From contig NZ_WMEA01000001.1 in NCBI RefSeq assembly GCF_021735925.1, forward strand, positions 1,057,001-1,121,000: 64,000 bases of DNA. Reading direction: 5' to 3'. Positions 34,321 through 44,837 of the stretch are shown piece after piece. Made by a program: the position numbers and the translations under genes. The notes under the pieces were generated by a model. It had not been told where the DNA came from. It saw nothing but the letters and a program-made list of their open reading frames with translations, and made no database searches. How positions within the stretch are numbered: position 1 is the stretch's first letter; every line of letters starts with the position of its first letter. Source of the stretch: Loktanella sp. M215. GTDB taxonomy: Bacteria; Pseudomonadota; Alphaproteobacteria; Rhodobacterales; Rhodobacteraceae.

Positions 34321-35790
34321 ATGGCCGGCCAGAAAATGCTGAAGTTCACGACCGTCAGCCGGGACATGCCGGAAAAGCGGCCGCCGAACCTGCGGCGCGA
34401 GGATTTTCATGAAATCTACGCCGAATATGCGACCGCCAAGGCCGAAGAACAGGCGAGCCGCTGCAGCCAATGCGGCGTGCCCTATTGCCAGAGCCATTGC
34501 CCCCTCCAGAACAACATTCCCGACTGGCTCCGCCTGACGGCGGAAGGGCGGCTTCAGGAAGCCTACGAGATCAGCCAGGCCACGAATACTTTCCCAGAGA
34601 TCTGCGGCCGCATCTGCCCGCAGGACCGTCTGTGCGAAGGCAACTGCGTCATCGAACAATCCGGCCACGGCACCGTGACCATCGGGTCGGTCGAGAAATA
34701 CATCACCGATACCGCGTTCGAGGAGGGCTGGGTCAAGCCGATCCGCCCCTATGCGGAGCGCACAGAAAGCGTCGGCATCATCGGTGCCGGTCCGGGTGGT
34801 CTTGCGGCGGCCGACATGTTGCGCCGTCAGGGCGTGCAGGTTACGGTCTATGATCGCTACGACCGCGGCGGCGGTCTGCTGACCTACGGCATCCCCGGCT
34901 TCAAGCTGGAAAAGGACATCGTCATGCAGCGCATGGCGCAGCTGGAAGACGGCGGCGTCGAGTTCGTGATGAACTGCAATGTGGGCGAGGATCTGTCATT
35001 CGACGCGATCCGCGGCAAGCACGATGCGGTCCTGATCGCCACAGGCGTCTACAAGACGCGCGATCTGGACAACCATGGGTCTGACGCTGACGGCATCGTC
35101 AACGCCATCGACTATCTGACCGCCAGCAACCGCGTCAGCTTTGGTGACGATGTGGCCGAGTTCACCTCTGGCGAGCTGAATGCCGCGGGCAAGAAGGTCG
35201 TCGTGATTGGCGGCGGCGATACGGCGATGGACTGTGTGCGCACCGCGATCCGTCAGGGCGCGACGTCCGTGAAATGCCTTTATCGCCGCGACCGCGCCAA
35301 CATGCCGGGATCGCAGCGCGAGGTGCAGAATGCCGAGGAAGAGGGTGTCGAATTCGTCTGGCTGTCCGCGCCGAAGATGTTCGTGGATGACGCGGCCAAC
35401 CTGAACGACACCCGCGCCATCACCGGCCCGCTGCGCGGCGTCGTCGTCGACAAGATGCGTCTGGGCCAGCCCGATGCCACCGGTCGCCGCAGCCCAGAGC
35501 TGATCGACGGCGCCCATTACGTCGAAGAGGCTGACCTTGTCGTCAAGGCGCTGGGGTTCGAGCCAGAGGATTTGCCGACGCTTTGGGGTGTCGAGGGGCT
35601 GGAGGTCACGCGTTGGGGCACGGTCAAGGCCGACTTCACCACGGGCAAGACCACGCTGGACGGCGTCTTTGCGGCCGGCGACATCGTGCGCGGGGCCAGC
35701 CTCGTGGTCTGGGCGATCAAGGACGGGCGCGATTGCGCGACGGCGATCCTCGATTATCTGTCCCAGTCCGATGCGGTGGCGGCGGAATGA
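34321..35790 (+). CDS. gltD: Glutamate synthase (NADPH), small subunit
   Basis: 489 residues. Supplies electrons from NADPH through FAD to GltB. Cys motifs CSQCGVPYCQSHCPL and CGRICPQDRLCEGNC ligate Fe-S clusters; IIGAGPGGLAAADML binds FAD and VVVIGGGDTAMDCVRT binds NADPH. ATG at 34321 preferred over 34309 because GGAG sits 7 bases upstream. ATGA overlap with the next gene. Confidence 0.97.
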   Translation: MAGQKMLKFTTVSRDMPEKRPPNLRREDFHEIYAEYATAKAEEQASRCSQCGVPYCQSHCPLQNNIPDWLRLTAEGRLQEAYEISQATNTFPEICGRICPQDRLCEGNCVIEQSGHGTVTIGSVEKYITDTAFEEGWVKPIRPYAERTESVGIIGAGPGGLAAADMLRRQGVQVTVYDRYDRGGGLLTYGIPGFKLEKDIVMQRMAQLEDGGVEFVMNCNVGEDLSFDAIRGKHDAVLIATGVYKTRDLDNHGSDADGIVNAIDYLTASNRVSFGDDVAEFTSGELNAAGKKVVVIGGGDTAMDCVRTAIRQGATSVKCLYRRDRANMPGSQREVQNAEEEGVEFVWLSAPKMFVDDAANLNDTRAITGPLRGVVVDKMRLGQPDATGRRSPELIDGAHYVEEADLVVKALGFEPEDLPTLWGVEGLEVTRWGTVKADFTTGKTTLDGVFAAGDIVRGASLVVWAIKDGRDCATAILDYLSQSDAVAAE

Positions 35791-36500
35791 TGCGCGGGGC
35801 GCTGGTCGTCCTGTCGCTGATCGGATCGCAGGCGGCAGCGGCCGACAGCTTTGCGTTGCCGCAGGGCTGCACCGCCTTTCTGACGATCCAAAGCCACAGC
35901 TGTTCGGTCGAACATCACTTCACCTGTGCCGCTGACCCCGAGGGCGTGAAGCGCCGGGTCAGCCTGTCCGAAGACGGGCTGACCTATCTGGGCAGCACCG
36001 ATGAAGATGCCCAATGGCTGTCCAGCTTCTATCCCTTCACCAACCACCGCGAGCGGCTGGAGGACAATCCCAAGGATCCCGCGTCCCTCGGCGCGCTGCT
36101 GAAAACCGGATCCGACAGCTATGATTTCCAGACCCTGTCGGACGAGATCGGCACGACCCGCTATGTCGGCGAGGACCGCCTGACCGGGCAGATCGTGACC
36201 ATCGACGACGTGGCGCTGCAGCAGACGGAATACAATATCACCGCGTTCGGTGCCGACGGCAGCACGCTCTGGTCGTCAAAGGGCAACGAGTTCGTCAACG
36301 CCAAGGACCGCATGTTCATCGGCGGCACAGGCACCGTGACCGTGCCGGAAGGGCCGTTCGACAAGGACGACCGCCCGGTGCAGTTCATCTATCCGGGCGA
36401 GCCCGGCTTTCTGTCCGCCAACCCGAAATTTGACTGCGGCGCGATCCTGTCGTCCGCACCGTCCGTGACACCCAAGGAGATTTCCGATGACAACCTATGA
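35787..36500 (+). CDS. Secreted protein of unknown function between gltD and gltB
   Basis: 237 residues. Signal peptide MMRGALVVLSLIGSQAAAADS, probably cut after AAA. The mature protein has four Cys (GCTAFL, HSCSVEHHFTC, FDCGAIL) likely forming disulfides and a beta-rich look. No family was recognised. It starts inside the gltD stop (ATGA) and ends 14 bases inside gltB, so it is translated as part of the glutamate synthase operon. A periplasmic partner for a cytoplasmic enzyme is unexpected. Confidence 0.8.
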   Translation: MMRGALVVLSLIGSQAAAADSFALPQGCTAFLTIQSHSCSVEHHFTCAADPEGVKRRVSLSEDGLTYLGSTDEDAQWLSSFYPFTNHRERLEDNPKDPASLGALLKTGSDSYDFQTLSDEIGTTRYVGEDRLTGQIVTIDDVALQQTEYNITAFGADGSTLWSSKGNEFVNAKDRMFIGGTGTVTVPEGPFDKDDRPVQFIYPGEPGFLSANPKFDCGAILSSAPSVTPKEISDDNL

Positions 36501-39500
36501 TGAAACCTGGGTCGCCGCCGAAGAAGCCAAGCGCAAGTGGATGGCCGAAAACAGCCTGTACCGGGACGAGGATGAACATTCCTCCTGCGGGGTCGGCCTT
36601 GTCGTGTCGATCAAGGGCGAGGCGTCGCGCGACGTCGTCGAAAAGGGCATCAATGCGCTGAAGGCGATCTGGCACCGCGGTGCTGTCGATGCCGACGGCA
36701 AGACGGGCGACGGTGCCGGCATCCACGTCCAGATCCCGCAGGCGTTCTTTCACGACCAGATCCGCCGGACGGGTCACGAACACGCCGAAGGCGAACGCAT
36801 CGCCGTCGGCCAGATCTTTCTGCCGCGCACGGATTTTGCCGCACAGGAACGCTGCCGCACGATCGTGGAATCCGAAGTGCTGCGCATGGGGCACTGGATC
36901 TATGGCTGGCGCCATGTGCCCGTGAATATCGACGTGCTGGGTGAAAAGGCCAACGCGACCCGGCCCGAGATCGAGCAGATCCTGATCCGCTGCGAAGGTG
37001 AGATGGACGAGGAGCAGTTCGAGCGCGAACTCTACATCATCCGCCGCCGGATCGAGAAGGCCGTGACGGCCGCGGGCGTCGCGGGCTTCTACATCTGTTC
37101 GATGTCCACCCGGTCGATCATCTACAAGGGCATGATGCTGGCCGAACAGGTCGCCGTCTTCTACCCCGACCTGATGGACCAGCGGTTCGAGTCCGCTTTT
37201 GCGATCTACCACCAGCGCTATTCCACCAACACCTTCCCCCAGTGGTCGCTGGCCCAGCCCTTCCGCATGCTGGCCCACAATGGCGAGATCAACACGCTGA
37301 AGGGCAACATCAACTGGATGCGCAGCCACGAGATTCGCATGGCCTCCTCGGCGTTCGGAGAAGCGGCGGGAGACATCAAGCCGATCATCCCGTCGGGGGC
37401 CTCCGACTCTGCCGCACTCGATTCCGTGTTCGAGGTGCTGGTGCGTGCCGGCCGCACCGCGCCGATGGCCAAGACGATGATGGTGCCGGAAGCGTGGTCC
37501 AAGCAGCAGGCCGAAATGCCGCAAAGCTGGCAGGACATGTACGGATACTGCAACGCCGTCATGGAACCCTGGGACGGCCCCGCCGCCCTTGCCATGACCG
37601 ACGGCCGCTGGGTCTGCGGCGGGCTTGACCGTAACGGCCTGCGCCCGCTGCGCTATGTCGTGACCGGTGACGGCCTGCTGGTCGCCGGGTCAGAAGCCGG
37701 GATGGTCCCGGTGGACGAATCCACCGTCGTCGAAAAGGGTGCGCTGGGTCCGGGGCAGATGATCGCCGTCGACATGACCGAAGGGCGGCTTTACCACGAC
37801 ACCGAACTGAAGAACAAACTGGCAGTCGGCCAGCCCTTCGGCGACTGGGTCGAAAAGGTCGTCGAACTGTCCGACTTGCTGAAGAACGTGCCGGAACAGG
37901 CGCTGTTCGAAGGCGAAGTCCTGCGTCGCCGCCAGCGCGCTGCCGGCTATAGCATCGAAGAGCTGGAGCAGGTGCTGGCCCCGATGGCCGAGGACGGTAA
38001 GGAAATGATCGCCTCGATGGGCGACGATACGCCCTCTGCGGTGCTGTCCACGACCTTCCGCCCGCTGTCGCACTTCTTCCGCCAGAACTTCAGCCAGGTC
38101 ACGAACCCGCCGATCGACAGCCTGCGCGAAAGCCGGGTGATGAGCCTCAAGACGCGGTTCGGCAACCTCAAGAACGTGCTGGACGAAGACAGCAGCCAGA
38201 CCGAGATCCTCGTTCTGGAAAGCCCCTTTGTCGCGAACGCCGAGTTCGACGAGATGGTGAAGCATTTCGGTGAAAGCGTCGCGATCATCGACTGTACCTT
38301 TGCCCCCGGCGATCATGCACTGGCCCATGCCCTTGAACGCATCCGGTCAGAGGCAGAGGACGCCGTCCGGTCCGGCGCCGGGCATCTGGTGCTGACCGAT
38401 CAGCACCAGTCCGAATCCCGTGTCGCGATGCCGATGATCCTGGCCACCAGCGCTGTCCATTCGGGTCTGACCCGGAACGGTTTGCGGACCTTCTGTTCCG
38501 TCAACGTGCGCTCTGCCGAATGTATGGATCCGCATTACTTCGCGGTCCTGATCGGCTGCGGTGCGACCACGGTGAACGCCTATCTGGCACAGGACAGCAT
38601 CGCGGACCGTCTGAACCGTGGCCTTGTGGACGGAACCCTGACCGAAGCCGTGGGCCGTTACCGCGCCGCCATCGACGCCGGTCTGCTCAAGATCATGTCC
38701 AAGATGGGCATTTCGGTCCTGTCGTCCTATCGCGGTGGTCTGAACTTCGAGGCGGTCGGCCTGTCCCGCGCCATGGTCGCCGAATACTTCCCTGGCATGC
38801 AGTCGCGGATTTCCGGCATCGGCATCAGCGGTATTCAGGCCAAGCTGGAAGAGGTGCACGCCCACGGCTGGCGTCAGACCGATCAGGTCCTGCCCATCGG
38901 CGGCTTCTACAAGGCGCGGCGTTCGGGTGAAAAGCACGCCTGGGAAGCGCAGACGATGCACATGCTGCAGGCGGCCTGCGCCAAGTCTTCCTATGCGATG
39001 TGGCAGCAATTCTCCAAGGCGATGCAGTCGAACCCGCCGATCCACCTGCGCGACCTGCTGGCGATCAAGCCGATGGGAAAGGCCATTCCCATCGAGGAAG
39101 TCGAGAGCATCACTTCGATCCGCAAGCGGTTCGTGACGCCGGGCATGTCTCTGGGCGCCCTGTCGCCCGAGGCGCACAAGACGCTGAACGTCGCCATGAA
39201 CCGGATCGGCGCAAAGTCTGACAGCGGTGAGGGCGGCGAAGACCCCGCGCACTTCCTGCCAGAGGCGAACGGCGACAACCCGTCCGCCAAGATCAAGCAG
39301 GTTGCATCGGGGCGTTTCGGCGTCACGGCGGAATATCTGAACGCCTGTGAAGAGCTTGAGATCAAGGTCGCCCAAGGTGCCAAGCCCGGCGAGGGTGGCC
39401 AGTTGCCCGGCATGAAGGTCACCGACCTGATCGCCCGGCTGCGGCATTCGACCAAGGGGGTCACGCTGATCTCTCCGCCGCCGCACCACGACATCTACTC

Positions 39501-41019
39501 GATCGAAGACCTCGCGCAGCTGATCTACGACCTCAAGCAGATCAACCCGCGCGCCAAGGTCACGGTGAAGCTCGTGGCCTCCAGCGGCGTCGGCACGATT
39601 GCCGCGGGTGTGGCCAAGGCCAAGGCCGACGTCATCCTGATCTCGGGCCACAACGGCGGCACCGGGGCCTCGCCTGCTACGTCCATCAAATACGCGGGTC
39701 TGCCGTGGGAAATGGGTCTGACCGAGGCGCATCAGGTTCTGGCGATGAACAAGCTGCGCGAACGCGTGATCCTGCGGACCGACGGTGGTCTGCGCACGGG
39801 TCGTGACATCGTCATGGCCGCGATGATGGGGGCCGAGGAATACGGCATCGGCACCGCCGCCCTGATCGCCATGGGCTGCATCATGGTCCGTCAGTGCCAG
39901 TCGAACACCTGCCCGGTGGGCGTCTGCACGCAGGACCCGGCGTTGCGCGAAAAGTTCGTGGGCAACGCAGACAAGGTCGTGAACCTGATTACCTTCTACG
40001 CGACCGAAGTGCGGGAAATCCTCGCGTCCATCGGCGCGCGGTCGATCCAGGAGGTCATTGGTCGGGCCGATCTGCTGACGCAGGTCTCGCGCGGCTCTGC
40101 CCACCTCGACGATCTGGACCTGAACCCGCTGCTGATCACCGTCGATGGCGCGTCCAAGATCAAGTACGACCGCGCGCAGCCGCGCAATGTCGTGCTGGAC
40201 ACGCTGGACGTCGAAATCGTGAAGGACGCCGAACGCTTCCTGAAGGACGGCGAGAAGATGCAGCTGGAATACGCGGTGCAGAACACGCTGCGCACCATCG
40301 GCACGCGAACGTCGAGCCACATTGTCAGCCGGTTCGGGATGAACAACGACCTGCAGGACGACCATCTGACGGTCAAGCTGCGCGGGTCGGCCGGTCAGTC
40401 GCTGGGCGCGTTCCTCGTCCACGGGCTGAAACTGGAAGTCTCTGGCGATGCCAACGACTATGTCGGCAAGGGTCTGTCGGGCGGGACGATCGTCGTGCGT
40501 CCGCAGATGCAAAGCCCGCTGGTGGCCTCTGAAAACACGATCATCGGCAACACGGTGCTTTACGGTGCGACAAAGGGGTTCCTCTTTGCCTCGGGTCGCG
40601 CTGGCGAACGCTTTGGCGTGCGCAACTCTGGCGCGCATGTGGTGATCGAAGGCTGCGGCACCAACGGCTGCGAATACATGACCGGCGGTGTGGCGGTCAT
40701 CCTTGGCAGCATCGGTGCGAACTTTGGCGCGGGCATGACCGGGGGCATGGCGTACCTTTATGATCCGGATGGCACTGCGGCAGAGTTGATCAACATGGAA
40801 ACGCTGGTGACCTGTCCGGTCACGGTGCCGCATTGGGAAAACCAGTTGATGACGCTGATCGAGCGTCATGCCACGGAAACCGCAAGTCGCAAGGCGCAGG
40901 ACATCCTGCAGCATTGGGAAACCGAGCGGCAGAATTTCATCCAGGTCTGCCCGAAGGAGATGCTGATCCACCTCAAGGCGCCGCTGAGCATCGAGGATCA
41001 GGCCATCCCGGCGGAATGA
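36487..41019 (+). CDS. gltB: Glutamate synthase (NADPH), large subunit
   Basis: 1510 residues, usual length. Converts glutamine and 2-oxoglutarate to two glutamates. A 33-residue propeptide precedes Cys34 (HSSCGVGLVV), the glutaminase nucleophile. The FMN/synthase domain contains VKLVASSGVGTIAAGVAKAK, and the [3Fe-4S] site is CIMVRQCQSNTCPVGVC. The C-terminal GXGXG beta-helix includes VIEGCGTNGCEYMTGG. AAGGAG precedes the ATG. Confidence 0.98.
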   Translation: MTTYDETWVAAEEAKRKWMAENSLYRDEDEHSSCGVGLVVSIKGEASRDVVEKGINALKAIWHRGAVDADGKTGDGAGIHVQIPQAFFHDQIRRTGHEHAEGERIAVGQIFLPRTDFAAQERCRTIVESEVLRMGHWIYGWRHVPVNIDVLGEKANATRPEIEQILIRCEGEMDEEQFERELYIIRRRIEKAVTAAGVAGFYICSMSTRSIIYKGMMLAEQVAVFYPDLMDQRFESAFAIYHQRYSTNTFPQWSLAQPFRMLAHNGEINTLKGNINWMRSHEIRMASSAFGEAAGDIKPIIPSGASDSAALDSVFEVLVRAGRTAPMAKTMMVPEAWSKQQAEMPQSWQDMYGYCNAVMEPWDGPAALAMTDGRWVCGGLDRNGLRPLRYVVTGDGLLVAGSEAGMVPVDESTVVEKGALGPGQMIAVDMTEGRLYHDTELKNKLAVGQPFGDWVEKVVELSDLLKNVPEQALFEGEVLRRRQRAAGYSIEELEQVLAPMAEDGKEMIASMGDDTPSAVLSTTFRPLSHFFRQNFSQVTNPPIDSLRESRVMSLKTRFGNLKNVLDEDSSQTEILVLESPFVANAEFDEMVKHFGESVAIIDCTFAPGDHALAHALERIRSEAEDAVRSGAGHLVLTDQHQSESRVAMPMILATSAVHSGLTRNGLRTFCSVNVRSAECMDPHYFAVLIGCGATTVNAYLAQDSIADRLNRGLVDGTLTEAVGRYRAAIDAGLLKIMSKMGISVLSSYRGGLNFEAVGLSRAMVAEYFPGMQSRISGIGISGIQAKLEEVHAHGWRQTDQVLPIGGFYKARRSGEKHAWEAQTMHMLQAACAKSSYAMWQQFSKAMQSNPPIHLRDLLAIKPMGKAIPIEEVESITSIRKRFVTPGMSLGALSPEAHKTLNVAMNRIGAKSDSGEGGEDPAHFLPEANGDNPSAKIKQVASGRFGVTAEYLNACEELEIKVAQGAKPGEGGQLPGMKVTDLIARLRHSTKGVTLISPPPHHDIYSIEDLAQLIYDLKQINPRAKVTVKLVASSGVGTIAAGVAKAKADVILISGHNGGTGASPATSIKYAGLPWEMGLTEAHQVLAMNKLRERVILRTDGGLRTGRDIVMAAMMGAEEYGIGTAALIAMGCIMVRQCQSNTCPVGVCTQDPALREKFVGNADKVVNLITFYATEVREILASIGARSIQEVIGRADLLTQVSRGSAHLDDLDLNPLLITVDGASKIKYDRAQPRNVVLDTLDVEIVKDAERFLKDGEKMQLEYAVQNTLRTIGTRTSSHIVSRFGMNNDLQDDHLTVKLRGSAGQSLGAFLVHGLKLEVSGDANDYVGKGLSGGTIVVRPQMQSPLVASENTIIGNTVLYGATKGFLFASGRAGERFGVRNSGAHVVIEGCGTNGCEYMTGGVAVILGSIGANFGAGMTGGMAYLYDPDGTAAELINMETLVTCPVTVPHWENQLMTLIERHATETASRKAQDILQHWETERQNFIQVCPKEMLIHLKAPLSIEDQAIPAE

Positions 41020-41040
41020 TAGTGGCACGATGACCATGTG

Positions 41041-41075
41041 ACACCCCGCAGCGCCCGTCGCTGCGGGGTGTTTTC
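41041..41075 (+). terminator. Rho-independent terminator after gltB
   Basis: ACACCCCGCAGCG and CGCTGCGGGGTGT arms with a CCCGT loop, then TTTTC, 21 bases after the stop. Confidence 0.9.
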
Positions 41076-41122
41076 GTTCCGGCAATCTTGACCATGGGTC
41101 GTGTGGCGTGACTTATGGGGCC

Positions 41123-41842
41123 ATGGCGAAAACCCGCAAATCCGCAAAGTCCGACACACCCGCGCCGCGCCTGACCGGCCGGTTGATCCGGCGCAGGCTG
41201 CGGCAGGCGGTGCTGGGCGTGATCGGGCTCGTGGTGCTGGTGACACTGCTTTACAAACTCGTGAACCCGCCGACGACGCCCTACATGCTGACCGAGGGCC
41301 ACAGGCTGGGGGGCGTCACGCAGGACTGGGTGGCGATGGACGATATCGCACCGGTCATGGCGCGATCCGTCGTCGCGGCCGAGGATGCGAATTTCTGCCT
41401 GCATTGGGGGCTTGATATCGGCGCGATCCGGGCGGCGCTGGCAGCGGGCGGCGATCGCGGGGCATCGACCATCTCTCAGCAGGTGGTCAAGAATGTCTAC
41501 CTCTGGCAGGGGCGAAACTGGGTCCGCAAGGCACTGGAAGCAGTCTGGACGCCGCTGACCGAATTCTTGTGGAGCAAGCGGCGTATCCTGGAACTTTACA
41601 TGAATGTCGCTGAATTCGATACCGGCGTCTTTGGCGTGCAGGCGGCGGCGCAGCATTATTTCGGCGTCGATGCCCGGAGCCTGAGCGGCGTGCAAGCCGC
41701 TCGGCTTGCGATGGTGCTGCCGGATCCCAAGGGGCGCGACGCTGCCAATCCGACCGCGTGGCAGCGCCGGCGGGCGGCGGGCATCATGGACGGGGCTGCC
41801 ACGATCGCCGTTGACGGGCGTGCGTCCTGTTTCCAGAGTTGA
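41123..41842 (+). CDS. mtgA: Monofunctional biosynthetic peptidoglycan transglycosylase
   Basis: 239 residues (GT51 family). One N-terminal membrane helix (LGVIGLVVLVTLLYKLV) then the GT51 domain with catalytic Glu in AAEDANFCLHWG, GASTISQQVVKNVYLWQGR and RILELYMNVAEFDTGVFG. It polymerises lipid II into glycan strands outside the inner membrane. A GTG start at 41108 is possible. 53 bp before the fzlA-like gene. Confidence 0.95.
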   Translation: MAKTRKSAKSDTPAPRLTGRLIRRRLRQAVLGVIGLVVLVTLLYKLVNPPTTPYMLTEGHRLGGVTQDWVAMDDIAPVMARSVVAAEDANFCLHWGLDIGAIRAALAAGGDRGASTISQQVVKNVYLWQGRNWVRKALEAVWTPLTEFLWSKRRILELYMNVAEFDTGVFGVQAAAQHYFGVDARSLSGVQAARLAMVLPDPKGRDAANPTAWQRRRAAGIMDGAATIAVDGRASCFQS

Positions 41843-41895
41843 ATGCAGGCCCAAGGTGCGGCATTGAGGACGCAATCCTGAATTGCGAGAGTGTC

Positions 41896-42561
41896 ATGAA
41901 CCGCCTCTATCATTTTCCGCTGTCCCCATTTTCGCGCAAGGTCAGGCTGAGCCTTGCGGAAAAGCGCATCGAGGTGGAACTGGTCGAAGAGCGCTATTGG
42001 GAGCAGGACAGCGATTTCCTGCACCGCAACCCGGCGGGCAAGGTGCCTGTGCTGCGGCTTGGCAACCGCATGCTGAGCGAGAGCGCCGCGATCTGCGAAT
42101 ATCTGGAAGACACGCACCCCAATCCGCCGCTGATGCCGCGGGACGCCGATGCGCGCTACGAGGTGCGGCGTCTGGTCGGCTGGTTCGACGACAAGTTCTA
42201 TCGCGACTGCACCGAAAAGCTGCTGGGCGAGCGGGTGTTTCGCAAGGTCAAGGGCACGGGCTATCCCGACAGCACCAACGTCAAGGCGGGCAGCCGCGCC
42301 ATGCGGTTTCACCTCGACTACATGACGAAGATACTGGAGCATCGCCGCTGGCTGGCCGGGAACGAGATGACGCTGGCGGATTTCGCGGCGGCGGCTCAGT
42401 TGTCCTGCCTCGACTATATCTCTGACGTGGACTGGAACCGGTCGGAGATCGTCAAGGACTGGTATGCGAAGATCAAGTCGCGTCCGGCGTTCCGGTCTTT
42501 GCTGGCCGATCAGGTGCCGGGATTCCTGCCGCCGTCGCATTATGCCAACCTTGATTTCTGA
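41896..42561 (+). CDS. fzlA: GST-fold protein, FzlA-like cell-division factor
   Basis: 221 residues with thioredoxin-like and helical GST domains. YHFPLSPFSRKVRLSLAEK, NPAGKVPVL, LVGWFDDKFY and TLADFAAAAQLSCLDYISDV follow FzlA, the alphaproteobacterial GST homologue that binds FtsZ filaments and is needed for constriction in Caulobacter. The classical glutathione-activating residue pattern is weak, in line with a structural role. The neighbour mtgA fits cell-wall synthesis at division. Assignment is from recall of the FzlA sequence. Confidence 0.82.
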   Translation: MNRLYHFPLSPFSRKVRLSLAEKRIEVELVEERYWEQDSDFLHRNPAGKVPVLRLGNRMLSESAAICEYLEDTHPNPPLMPRDADARYEVRRLVGWFDDKFYRDCTEKLLGERVFRKVKGTGYPDSTNVKAGSRAMRFHLDYMTKILEHRRWLAGNEMTLADFAAAAQLSCLDYISDVDWNRSEIVKDWYAKIKSRPAFRSLLADQVPGFLPPSHYANLDF

Positions 42562-42642
42562 TCGGGGGTGGGGCGGGCCCGCCCGCCCACCCCTTTTCGG
42601 GGCGCTGCCCCGGACCCCGAAGTGTTTGAAACCGGAAGACCG

Positions 42643-43707
42643 ATGGGACTGAAGGAGGACCTGTCCGCCTTTGCCATCGAGTCCGGTTTTGCCAAGGTCG
42701 GAATCTGTCGCCCCGACGCGGTGCCGGAGACTGCGGCTCGGCTGGCGGCCTTTGTGGATGCCGGGCGTCACGGGCAAATGGGGTGGATGGCAGAGCGGAT
42801 GGCCTGGCGCGGCGATCCGACAGCGCTCTGGCCGCAAGCGCGGTCGGTCATCATGCTGGCAGAGAATTACGCGCCGGATGTCGATCCGCTTGCGGTCTTG
42901 GCCGAGCGGGATCGGGCGGCGATTTCCGTCTATGCGCAGGGGCGCGATTATCACGATGTGGTCAAGAAGCGGCTGAAGGTCGTCGGCCGCTGGCTGATCG
43001 ACCGGGTGCCGGGGGCCGAGATCAAGGTCTTTGTCGACACGGCGCCCGTGATGGAAAAGCCGCTGGCACAGGCGGCGGGGCTGGGCTGGCAGGGCAAGCA
43101 CACCAACCTGTTGGGGCGCGATCTGGGGAACTGGATCTTTCTGGGCGCGATCTTTACCACCGTCGCATTGGAACCGGACGCGGCAGAGGTCAGCCACTGC
43201 GGATCCTGCACGGCCTGCCTCGACATTTGTCCGACACAGGCTTTTCCGGCGCCTTATCAATTGGATGCGCGGCGCTGCATCTCTTACCTGACCATTGAAC
43301 ATCGTGGTCCGGTGGACCCGGCGTTGCGTCCCCTGATGGGCAATCGCATCTATGGCTGCGACGATTGTCTTGCGGTCTGTCCCTGGAACAAATTCGCGGT
43401 GGCGGGGCGGGACGCACGGCTGGCGGCGCGGGACGATCTGCGCGCGCCGCCGCTGGCGGAGTTGGCGGCGCTCGACGATGCCGCCTTCCGCGCGCGCTTT
43501 TCCGGCAGTCCGATCAAGCGGATCGGGCGGGACCAGTTCATCCGCAACGTGTGTTATGCGATCGGCAACAGCGGGAACCCTGCGCTGGCGGGGGTGTTGA
43601 AACCCCTGATGACAGACGCCGACCCCACCGTGGCCGACGCCGCAGTCTGGGCTTTGGCGCGCCTTGAAAAGGATGACCCATGCGCACCGCTGCTTTCCTC
43701 GCCCTGA
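42643..43707 (+). CDS. queG: Epoxyqueuosine reductase
   Basis: 354 residues. Last step of queuosine formation in tRNA: cobalamin- and Fe-S-dependent reduction of epoxyqueuosine. Two [4Fe-4S] motifs [16 protein letters not shown] and [11 protein letters not shown] are diagnostic, and the N-terminal cobalamin domain includes [17 protein letters not shown]. The C-terminus has one HEAT-like repeat ([20 protein letters not shown]). ATG at 42643. It overlaps the next gene by 28 bases. Confidence 0.96.
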   Translation: MGLKEDLSAFAIESGFAKVGICRPDAVPETAARLAAFVDAGRHGQMGWMAERMAWRGDPTALWPQARSVIMLAENYAPDVDPLAVLAERDRAAISVYAQGRDYHDVVKKRLKVVGRWLIDRVPGAEIKVFVDTAPVMEKPLAQAAGLGWQGKHTNLLGRDLGNWIFLGAIFTTVALEPDAAEVSHCGSCTACLDICPTQAFPAPYQLDARRCISYLTIEHRGPVDPALRPLMGNRIYGCDDCLAVCPWNKFAVAGRDARLAARDDLRAPPLAELAALDDAAFRARFSGSPIKRIGRDQFIRNVCYAIGNSGNPALAGVLKPLMTDADPTVADAAVWALARLEKDDPCAPLLSSP

Positions 43708-44837
43708 TCCCGACACTGTCCTGCGCGCAGGTCGATCAAGGCGAACGCAACGCCGAATTCACGCCCGCCTTTGAAAACCAGACCCGTGCACCGGCTTTGC
43801 CGGACACATTTGTAACCGTCACCACGTTTGCAGACGGGCTGGCGAACCCCTGGGGCATTGCCGCACTGCCGGACGGATCGTTTCTGGTGACGGAACGGTC
43901 CGGCAGCCTGCGGCGCATCGCCAGCGACGGGACTTTATCCGACCCGATGAGCGGCGTGCCGCAGGTGGGTGCGCAGCAGCAGGGCGGCTTGCTTGACGTG
44001 GCAATCGCCCCCGACTTCTCGGACACCGGCGTCCTCTATCTGACCTACGCCAAGGGGGTCGATGGCGGCACCGTGACCGCCGCCGCGCGCGCCGTGTTGC
44101 AGGGCGATAGGCTGACGCAGGTGCGCGACATCTTCGTGCAGGATCCCCCCGCCGACACCTATGCCCACTATGGCAGCCGTGTCGTGCCGACCCCGGACGG
44201 CAAGGTCTTCATCACGACCGGAGAGCACTTTACCGAACGGAACCGCCAGTTGGCGCAGGACGTCACAACGACGTACGGCAAGACCATTCGCCTGAACGCG
44301 GATGGCGGCGTGCCGCAGGATAACCCCTTTGTCGGCAAGGAAGGTGTCGACAGCATCTGGTCCTATGGTCATCGCAACGTGCAGGGGGCCACGCTGGGGC
44401 CGGACGGCACGCTGTGGACAATGGAACATGGGCCTGCCGGGGGTGACGAGCTGAACCACCCGCAGGCGGGCCGGAACTATGGCTGGCCTGTGATCTCCTA
44501 CGGCGTGAACTACAACGGCAGCCCGGTCGGCTCTGGCGAGTCCGCAATGGAGGGGATGGAGCAGCCGGTCTATTACTGGGATCCGGTGATCGCACCGGGC
44601 GGCATGGCCTTTTATGATGGCGATTACGCCGATTGGCAGGGCGATCTGCTGATCGCCGGTCTCAACCCCGGATCGCTGACCCGTCTACGGTTGGAGGGCG
44701 ACCGCGTCACCGGAGAAGAGCGGCTGTTGCAGGACGTCGGCCGTATCCGCGATGTCGAGGTGCTGGAGGATGGCGATCTGCTGGTCCTGATCGACGCTGA
44801 CCCCGGTCAGGTGCTGCGCGTCAGCCCCGGTACCTGA
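43680..44837 (+). CDS. PQQ-dependent sugar dehydrogenase-like beta-propeller protein
   Basis: 385 residues with a short signal peptide ([16 protein letters not shown]). The propeller shows [69 protein letters not shown] (in parts) and GGMAFY, as in soluble aldose sugar dehydrogenases (YliI family). It acts in the periplasm, oxidising aldoses with PQQ by family. The gene starts within queG and its stop overlaps the next start (TGATG). Confidence 0.9.
   Translation: MRTAAFLALIPTLSCAQVDQGERNAEFTPAFENQTRAPALPDTFVTVTTFADGLANPWGIAALPDGSFLVTERSGSLRRIASDGTLSDPMSGVPQVGAQQQGGLLDVAIAPDFSDTGVLYLTYAKGVDGGTVTAAARAVLQGDRLTQVRDIFVQDPPADTYAHYGSRVVPTPDGKVFITTGEHFTERNRQLAQDVTTTYGKTIRLNADGGVPQDNPFVGKEGVDSIWSYGHRNVQGATLGPDGTLWTMEHGPAGGDELNHPQAGRNYGWPVISYGVNYNGSPVGSGESAMEGMEQPVYYWDPVIAPGGMAFYDGDYADWQGDLLIAGLNPGSLTRLRLEGDRVTGEERLLQDVGRIRDVEVLEDGDLLVLIDADPGQVLRVSPGT

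Noticed and set aside
38347..41085. 912-codon open frame antisense to gltB
   Set aside because: GC-rich third positions keep the opposite strand open; the sense frame is clearly gltB and the antisense protein is low-complexity Arg/His/Gln/Asp-rich.
41656..43716. 686-codon antisense frame over fzlA and queG
   Set aside because: Same shadow effect; the plus-strand genes have diagnostic motifs and the antisense product has none.
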